From Candidatus Neoanaerotignum galli (GTDB lineage Bacteria > Bacillota > Clostridia > Lachnospirales > Anaerotignaceae), in NCBI GenBank assembly GCA_904381335.1, contig CAJFIN010000003.1, positions 1-63,362 on the forward strand: 63,362 nucleotides of DNA. The letters are read 5' to 3'. Within the stretch, counting starts at the first letter, position 1, and every line of letters starts with the position of its first letter. Shown here in pieces: positions 58,169-63,362 of this stretch. Below the pieces are notes generated by a model, which was not told where the DNA came from, ran no database searches, and worked only from the letters and a program-made list of their open reading frames with translations. Position numbers and translations under genes: made by a program.

Positions 58169-58186
58169 ACAAAATGCGTGTTTTGT
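58162..58186 (+). repeat. Left inverted repeat (IRL)
   Basis: CCAATAGACAAAATGCGTGTTTTGT, containing ACAAAA-TGCGTG-TTTTGT. Confidence 0.95.
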
Positions 58187-58231
58187 TGTTTCACAAAAGA
58201 AAAAATCATTACTCCTACATAAGTTACCCAA

Positions 58232-58260
58232 ATTGTAGCACGAAAATCAAGCGCTTTCAA
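58232..58260 (-). promoter_or_regulatory. SigA-type promoter inside the invertible segment
   Basis: Minus strand TTGAAA (58260-58255), 17-nt spacer, TACAAT (58237-58232). Confidence 0.7.
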
Positions 58261-58459
58261 GGCATTTTCACAAATTCCTTTGGGTTTTTTGGCACAAAAA
58301 ATAGACCGTTTTTGCGAATTATTTCCAGCGGCCTTGTTTCTGTGCTTTTTTCTCATCTATAAACTTCACGATTTAAAAAATCATCCACTGACTCCGCTTT
58401 TTGTCAAAAAAAACCAGGGCCAAACGCCTCATTTCTCCCTCTTCACTATCGAAGAAAGG

Positions 58460-58484
58460 ACAAAACACGCATTTTGTCTATTGG
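58460..58484 (-). repeat. Right inverted repeat (IRR)
   Basis: ACAAAACACGCATTTTGTCTATTGG, exact reverse complement of IRL. Confidence 0.95.
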
Positions 58485-58501
58485 GAGAAAGGAGGCTTCC
58501 G

Positions 58502-59380
58502 ATGGAGATGAAGCTATGGAAGGGACAGAGCGTTCCTGTTTATGCGCCCCGGGCAAAATCCCCACCTCGGGCAGGCCCTCCTGGCCTAGTGATAAGCCCA
58601 GACGCCTTAACCGCATATCTAGACCATCTTCGCCAAAAAGGCCGTGCTGCCGGCACACTGGAAACATACCGGCGCAACCTGTATGCTCTCTTTGCGTTTT
58701 TGCCAGCAGATAAGACCATCCACGCAGATACCTTGGCCTTGTGGCGGCAGGCACAGCTGGCCGAGGGGTATTCTCCTCGCACAGTAAATGCCCGCATGTC
58801 CACCATAAATGGTCTGATCAGCTTTTTGGGCCGGAGGGACTTACAATATGTGGAGACGTTAAAGGTAGCTGATATCCAGCCGGAACTGACACGTGCTGAA
58901 TATCTGCGCCTATTGACCACAGCCCGGGCGCTAGATCAAGAGCGGCTGTATCTTTTGGTAAAGCTCTTTGGCAGCACTGGCCTGCCAGTAAGAGATCTGT
59001 CTTTGGTCACGGTGGAAGCCCTGACCGGACAGGATGGCCCCGGTCAAAATCCGGAGTTGGCTATGCCAGACTTTTTCCGACAAGAGCTATTGTCCTATGC
59101 CCGGCGGGAGGGGATTACCACAGGACCGCTTTTTGTAACAAAAAGTGGAAAGCCCCTAAGCCGCACTGCCGTCACCGACAGCATGAAACGGCTTTGTCAA
59201 GACGCGCAAGTATCCACAAAAAAGGCCACGCCTCGCTGTTTGAAGCGGATGTGGCAAAGTACACAAGACGGCATTCGCGCCCAAATCGACCTGCTGGTAG
59301 CGCAGGCCTTTGACCAGCTAATGGCAACGGAACAATCCGTTGTGGGCTGGAAAGAGGAAAAGGGGGTGAGGCCCTTGTGA
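58502..59380 (+). CDS. Tyrosine-recombinase-like protein lacking catalytic residues
   Basis: ATG at 58502 after GGAGG; homologous layout to 57305..58168 (TLETYRRNLYALFAFL, FVTKSGKPLSRTAVTDSMKRLCQ) but no R/H/R/H/Y. Confidence 0.8.
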   Translation: MEMKLWKGQSVPVYAPRAKSPPRAGPPGLVISPDALTAYLDHLRQKGRAAGTLETYRRNLYALFAFLPADKTIHADTLALWRQAQLAEGYSPRTVNARMSTINGLISFLGRRDLQYVETLKVADIQPELTRAEYLRLLTTARALDQERLYLLVKLFGSTGLPVRDLSLVTVEALTGQDGPGQNPELAMPDFFRQELLSYARREGITTGPLFVTKSGKPLSRTAVTDSMKRLCQDAQVSTKKATPRCLKRMWQSTQDGIRAQIDLLVAQAFDQLMATEQSVVGWKEEKGVRPL

Positions 59381-59443
59381 TTTCTTTGCCCGCCGCCCCC
59401 GGGAAATTGGGGTATCAATTCAAACAGTAAGGAGGTAAATAAA

Positions 59444-62400
59444 ATGAGAAAAAGATTTTTGTCAGTATTTCTTGCCCTTTGCATGGTACTGACAATGCTG
59501 CCGGTTTCGGCCATAGCCGCACCGCCGGCAGACATGCAGGCCGGTGATGTCTATGCAGAAAAAACTGCCAAATATGACGAAAGCACCGGAAAGGTGGAAA
59601 TCACCCTTTCTGTCACCGGCAAAAACTATACGGAAACCACCACCACCGCAAAACCAGTGGATGTGGTACTGGTAGTGGATAACTCTGGCAGTATGGATGA
59701 AGGCCAGGCAGAGTGCACTTCCACTTCATTCCATCGAGCTTGGCCGCTCGGCCCCTGGGTGTGTGATGAATGCGGTAAATGGCACTGGAATATCCTTTGG
59801 ACACCAGAGGAGTGTGATGGCACTATCTCCAAGATGAGCGCCGCTCAAAGTGCTGCTTATACCCTAATTGAAGAGTTGCAGCAAACCAGCGAGGAAAACC
59901 GCGTGGCCATCGTTTCCTTTGAAGGTCTAGGCGGTGGCACAAGTGATTGGGAACTAAACAGAGATGCTTGCATTGGTTTAACTGCTTTAAGCGAAACCGG
60001 CATCGAAGATTTAAGCCGTATTATTTCTGAGATGCGCGCCTCTGGCGGTACCAACTATACCGCCGGTTTAAACCAGGCGCAGGAGTATCTTGCTAACAGC
60101 ACCAATGACAAGTATGTAATCTTCATCTCGGATGGCATTCCTGGCCTAAATCAGACTTCTGGCCAAACAGAAAATACGAATTGGAATGGCACTCTTCAAG
60201 CGGCTGAATTAAAAGAAAGCGGCGCAGAGATCTATACTATTGGCCTGGGCCTGGATGCGGAAGAGGAGTGTATGAGCCGTCTGGCCAGCACGCCGACAGA
60301 TACGCATCATACCAACTTTGTAGGTCTGGATAACATCCAGCAAGAATTGCCTGCCTTGGTGGAAGAGATCGCGACAGAAATTAAGCGCAATCAACTGTTA
60401 GCTGGCACCAGCGCTACATTTACCGATACCGTTTCTGAACAGTTTACGGTAGATGAACAAAAGGTAGACGGCTTGACCATCAACGGAAATACCGTTACCT
60501 GGAGTGTCGGCGACATTACCGAGGAAACAAAACCCATTTCCTTTACGGTAACCCCGAAGCAGGCCGGTGACGATCTGGCCACCAACGCTTCTGCTTCTCT
60601 TACCTACACAAAACCGGACGGAACAACAGGCACGATTGACAATATCACTAGCGCTATCGTTGATGTTCCAGGATATATCGTAAAATATGATCCAAATGGC
60701 GGAAGCGGCGCTATTACGGATGAAACAGAGTATCTGACCGGCGCTGCGGTTACGGTAAAAGACGGTACTGTCCTAAAATATAAAGGCGCTGCCTTCCTGG
60801 GCTGGAGTAAAACACAAACCAGCCTTGTAACGTCAGAAGACGGAGTACCAGCCGACTTGATGATAGCAGGCGATGAGTTCAACATTACAGTAAATACCAC
60901 GCTGTATGCCGTTTGGGCTCAGGATACCAATGGAAACAACCAGCCGGATTACAGCGAAAAGACCTATACTGTAACCTACCAATGGGGAAGCCTTTATCCC
61001 TATGGCCAACCTGTACCAACGGACGCAAAGGAATACAAAGCAGGAGACACTGTTAGGCTCAGCGATGCATACGCCATTGGGCAAGAAGTTGAATTGAGCG
61101 GACACCGCTTATATACGTTCCAAGGATGGGAAATAACAGATCCTGAGGGCGCTGTTATTACAAACAATACCTTTACCATGCCCGCCGATGATGTGATTCT
61201 CACTGGCACTTGGAAATTAGAAGACATTACCCCCGAACCGAACCAATATGATATTACGATCTCTGTAACAAACGGTACGGCATATTGGAAATGGGGATCT
61301 GATTCTTCCACCACCAGTACAGCAACCATCTCTGTGGATGAAGGAAATGATCCTACCATTTATTTTACAGCAGATGAAGGATATACACTGGCATCTGTTA
61401 CAGTAAATGGAAACAGCGACTCTTTACAAATCGATGGAGAAACAGGGGAAACATTCTACAAATTTGAAAATATTTCCTCCAACCAATCCATTTCTGTGGT
61501 ATATGAGGCAATCCCTTCCGATCGGACAATCTATGTCAACTATAACATTGATTTGTCGAAAGGCGAGCTGATAGCACAGCCTGGTGTGACTTCTTACACC
61601 GATACCATGTCGGAACAGGATCTGCACCCTCTGCTGACTGTAGCAGAAAAACCCGGCTATGACTTCACCGGCTGGCAAGTAGTGGGTGAAGGCAGCACAA
61701 CGATTCAAGCTGATGCTGACATCGAGGATATTCTGGATTATGTTGCCTATTACGAGAACGAAGGCAATGTAACGCTGACGGCATTGTTTGAAGAAGTGGC
61801 AGGGACAAAAACCGTTACCATCACCTACTATGATCCAGAAGAAGGCGTTATTGTACCTGGCGGTACAGAAAAGGTAGAAGTAGCTTTGCGTGAAACGCAA
61901 ATGGATCCTTCTACTTTGGTAGCACCAGATGGATACGAAATCATTGATCCTACGACTCTGGTAACCATCACGGATCAGCCGGATGGCACCGGTTCTGTTC
62001 AAATCTTAGTGCAAAAACTGGAAGAAGAGCCCAGCATGGAATCCGTCCATCTGGTTATCTACCGTAACGGCAATATGCAAACGCCTTCTCAGGATATTTT
62101 CCTCGGCGCAGCAGAAAAGAATTCTTCCTATGATCTGACCAGTTTGGACATTCACGATTATTATACCCCGGATAAATTTGCCACTGGCTTTGCTTTTGAG
62201 GGCTGGTATAACGATGGCGGATGGAACCAGTACAAAAATGGCAACACCGATAATGTGCTTGGCGATGAAATTACCATCAATGGATATACCAATATCATCT
62301 GCATGGTATGGGATGAATTCCCTGTAAACTACACTATCGATGGCGAGCGTATTGGCTCTGACACTATCACCGCCAAAACTTTAGCTGACTATGAATTGCG

Positions 62401-63362
62401 GACGCCAGAAGAAAAAGAAGGGTATCTCTTTGATGGCTGGTATCAGGACAAAAAAGACATTGGTGATCCCGCCAAAAAGATAACTTCTTTGTCGCAGCTG
62501 AAAAAGTATGAACTCTATGGTGTCTATGTATCTGAGGAACCAGAACCTACCCCGTCCCGCACGGCCATAGTAACCTTTGTTATCAATGCCAGCGATGACC
62601 ACGGCTCCTATGAAAACGGTTTAGATGAGGTGAAATACACCTGGACGGATATGAATGAAATGATCGTTCCGCCCACTGTAGTACCTGATGATGGATTTGA
62701 GCTGGTTGGTTGGGTACTCAATGGTGCTACCACCACAGAACTGACCGTAACCGATATCAAAGTTGACCCCAATTTGGCCTACTTTGCAGAAGGCGAATCC
62801 ACCGGTTATTTGACGGTTTATCCCGTTTTTGCTCCCGTGGAAGAACCTGCACCAGCAGAAACCTATACCGTTCACTTCTATATCCTCAATGAAGAAAGCG
62901 GTAACTTCATTGTGAACGGCGATGCTGTGAAAAACGTAGATATTGTTGCTACGTATGATGCTGAAAATGATACATACCGTGCTGATTTCCCAGAACTGAT
63001 TGTCGCTGAAGGCTACACACTCACCGGTTGGCAGGTAGACGGCCGCTATTCTGATGTTTGGACTGCCGATGCCTATGAGATCATTGGTGTGGAAGGCCTG
63101 GCCAATGGCAATGACATTGCGATTGGCGCTATTTTAGAAGCAGACGAGTCCGAAGATGACATCATCGTAGGACTGAACTACTGGGATATTGTAAACAACG
63201 AACAGGCTGGCGAAGGTGAACTTTCCGTTCCTTCCGATGCCACCTCTGTCAACACCAACGACCTCACCGACATCCCTGACGGTTATGAGCTCGTTTGGGA
63301 AGGCGACCTCCCCATCGTTGATGGCTGGGTTTGGGTGGAAGTTCGACCAGCAGACGAGTCCG
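59444..63362 (+). CDS. Large secreted VWA-domain surface protein with InlB/Listeria-Bacteroides-type repeats (3' truncated by window end; absent from ORF track)
   Basis: RBS AAGGAGGTAAAT; signal peptide MRKRFLSVFLALCMVLTMLPVSAIA; MIDAS VVDNSGSMD; repeats such as YIVKYDPNGGSGAITDE...FLGWSKT; in frame with the last codons EVRPADES. Confidence 0.9.
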   Translation, partial: MRKRFLSVFLALCMVLTMLPVSAIAAPPADMQAGDVYAEKTAKYDESTGKVEITLSVTGKNYTETTTTAKPVDVVLVVDNSGSMDEGQAECTSTSFHRAWPLGPWVCDECGKWHWNILWTPEECDGTISKMSAAQSAAYTLIEELQQTSEENRVAIVSFEGLGGGTSDWELNRDACIGLTALSETGIEDLSRIISEMRASGGTNYTAGLNQAQEYLANSTNDKYVIFISDGIPGLNQTSGQTENTNWNGTLQAAELKESGAEIYTIGLGLDAEEECMSRLASTPTDTHHTNFVGLDNIQQELPALVEEIATEIKRNQLLAGTSATFTDTVSEQFTVDEQKVDGLTINGNTVTWSVGDITEETKPISFTVTPKQAGDDLATNASASLTYTKPDGTTGTIDNITSAIVDVPGYIVKYDPNGGSGAITDETEYLTGAAVTVKDGTVLKYKGAAFLGWSKTQTSLVTSEDGVPADLMIAGDEFNITVNTTLYAVWAQDTNGNNQPDYSEKTYTVTYQWGSLYPYGQPVPTDAKEYKAGDTVRLSDAYAIGQEVELSGHRLYTFQGWEITDPEGAVITNNTFTMPADDVILTGTWKLEDITPEPNQYDITISVTNGTAYWKWGSDSSTTSTATISVDEGNDPTIYFTADEGYTLASVTVNGNSDSLQIDGETGETFYKFENISSNQSISVVYEAIPSDRTIYVNYNIDLSKGELIAQPGVTSYTDTMSEQDLHPLLTVAEKPGYDFTGWQVVGEGSTTIQADADIEDILDYVAYYENEGNVTLTALFEEVAGTKTVTITYYDPEEGVIVPGGTEKVEVALRETQMDPSTLVAPDGYEIIDPTTLVTITDQPDGTGSVQILVQKLEEEPSMESVHLVIYRNGNMQTPSQDIFLGAAEKNSSYDLTSLDIHDYYTPDKFATGFAFEGWYNDGGWNQYKNGNTDNVLGDEITINGYTNIICMVWDEFPVNYTIDGERIGSDTITAKTLADYELRTPEEKEGYLFDGWYQDKKDIGDPAKKITSLSQLKKYELYGVYVSEEPEPTPSRTAIVTFVINASDDHGSYENGLDEVKYTWTDMNEMIVPPTVVPDDGFELVGWVLNGATTTELTVTDIKVDPNLAYFAEGESTGYLTVYPVFAPVEEPAPAETYTVHFYILNEESGNFIVNGDAVKNVDIVATYDAENDTYRADFPELIVAEGYTLTGWQVDGRYSDVWTADAYEIIGVEGLANGNDIAIGAILEADESEDDIIVGLNYWDIVNNEQAGEGELSVPSDATSVNTNDLTDIPDGYELVWEGDLPIVDGWVWVEVRPADES

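Larger units (their letters stand above)
58162..58484. promoter_or_regulatory. Putative invertible promoter segment
   Basis: Perfect 25-bp inverted repeats bound 273 bp between two recombinase-family genes; promoter TTGAAA-N17-TACAAT on the minus strand inside. Confidence 0.85.

Noticed and set aside
59613-62875. About a dozen minus-strand ORFs (60-192 aa) listed across the end of the window
   Set aside because: All are antisense to the continuous plus-strand VWA surface protein that the track omits because it runs off the window.
1-63362. CRISPR arrays, rRNA or tRNA genes
   Set aside because: No regularly spaced direct repeats and no rRNA or tRNA-like sequence were recognised by eye; a tRNAscan/Infernal run was not possible.

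Overview
The window is a Firmicutes/Clostridia-like chromosome segment of mostly housekeeping genes. Recognisable blocks are a GntR regulator with ilvD, three MATE exporters, cdaA-cdaR, mreBCD-mrdA-minCDE-rodA-mgsA, addB, aroE-aroK-aroQ, efp, galE, proC, and a MacAB/TolC-like export operon. Two DNA-rearrangement systems are embedded in it. (1) A sporulation-type polysaccharide deacetylase gene is split into two fragments (40225-39592 and 37070-36761, minus strand) by a 2,526-bp element. The element carries an intact large serine recombinase, a phage-type amidase and an unlisted 44-aa ORF. Recombining the shared 5-bp core TATCC would restore a 312-aa ORF with the NodB motif WDVDSLDW exactly at the junction, and the rebuilt attB has a 9-bp dyad centred on the core. 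This looks like a minimal 'skin'-like intervening element. (2) A perfect 25-bp inverted repeat (58162-58186 / 58460-58484) bounds a 323-bp segment between an intact tyrosine recombinase and a second recombinase-like gene that has lost all its catalytic residues. The segment contains a TTGAAA-N17-TACAAT promoter now facing away from the downstream genes, which include a >1,300-aa VWA/InlB-repeat surface protein that runs off the window and is missing from the ORF track. This is probably a phase-variation switch in the OFF orientation. All calls were made by eye; no database search or folding was run.
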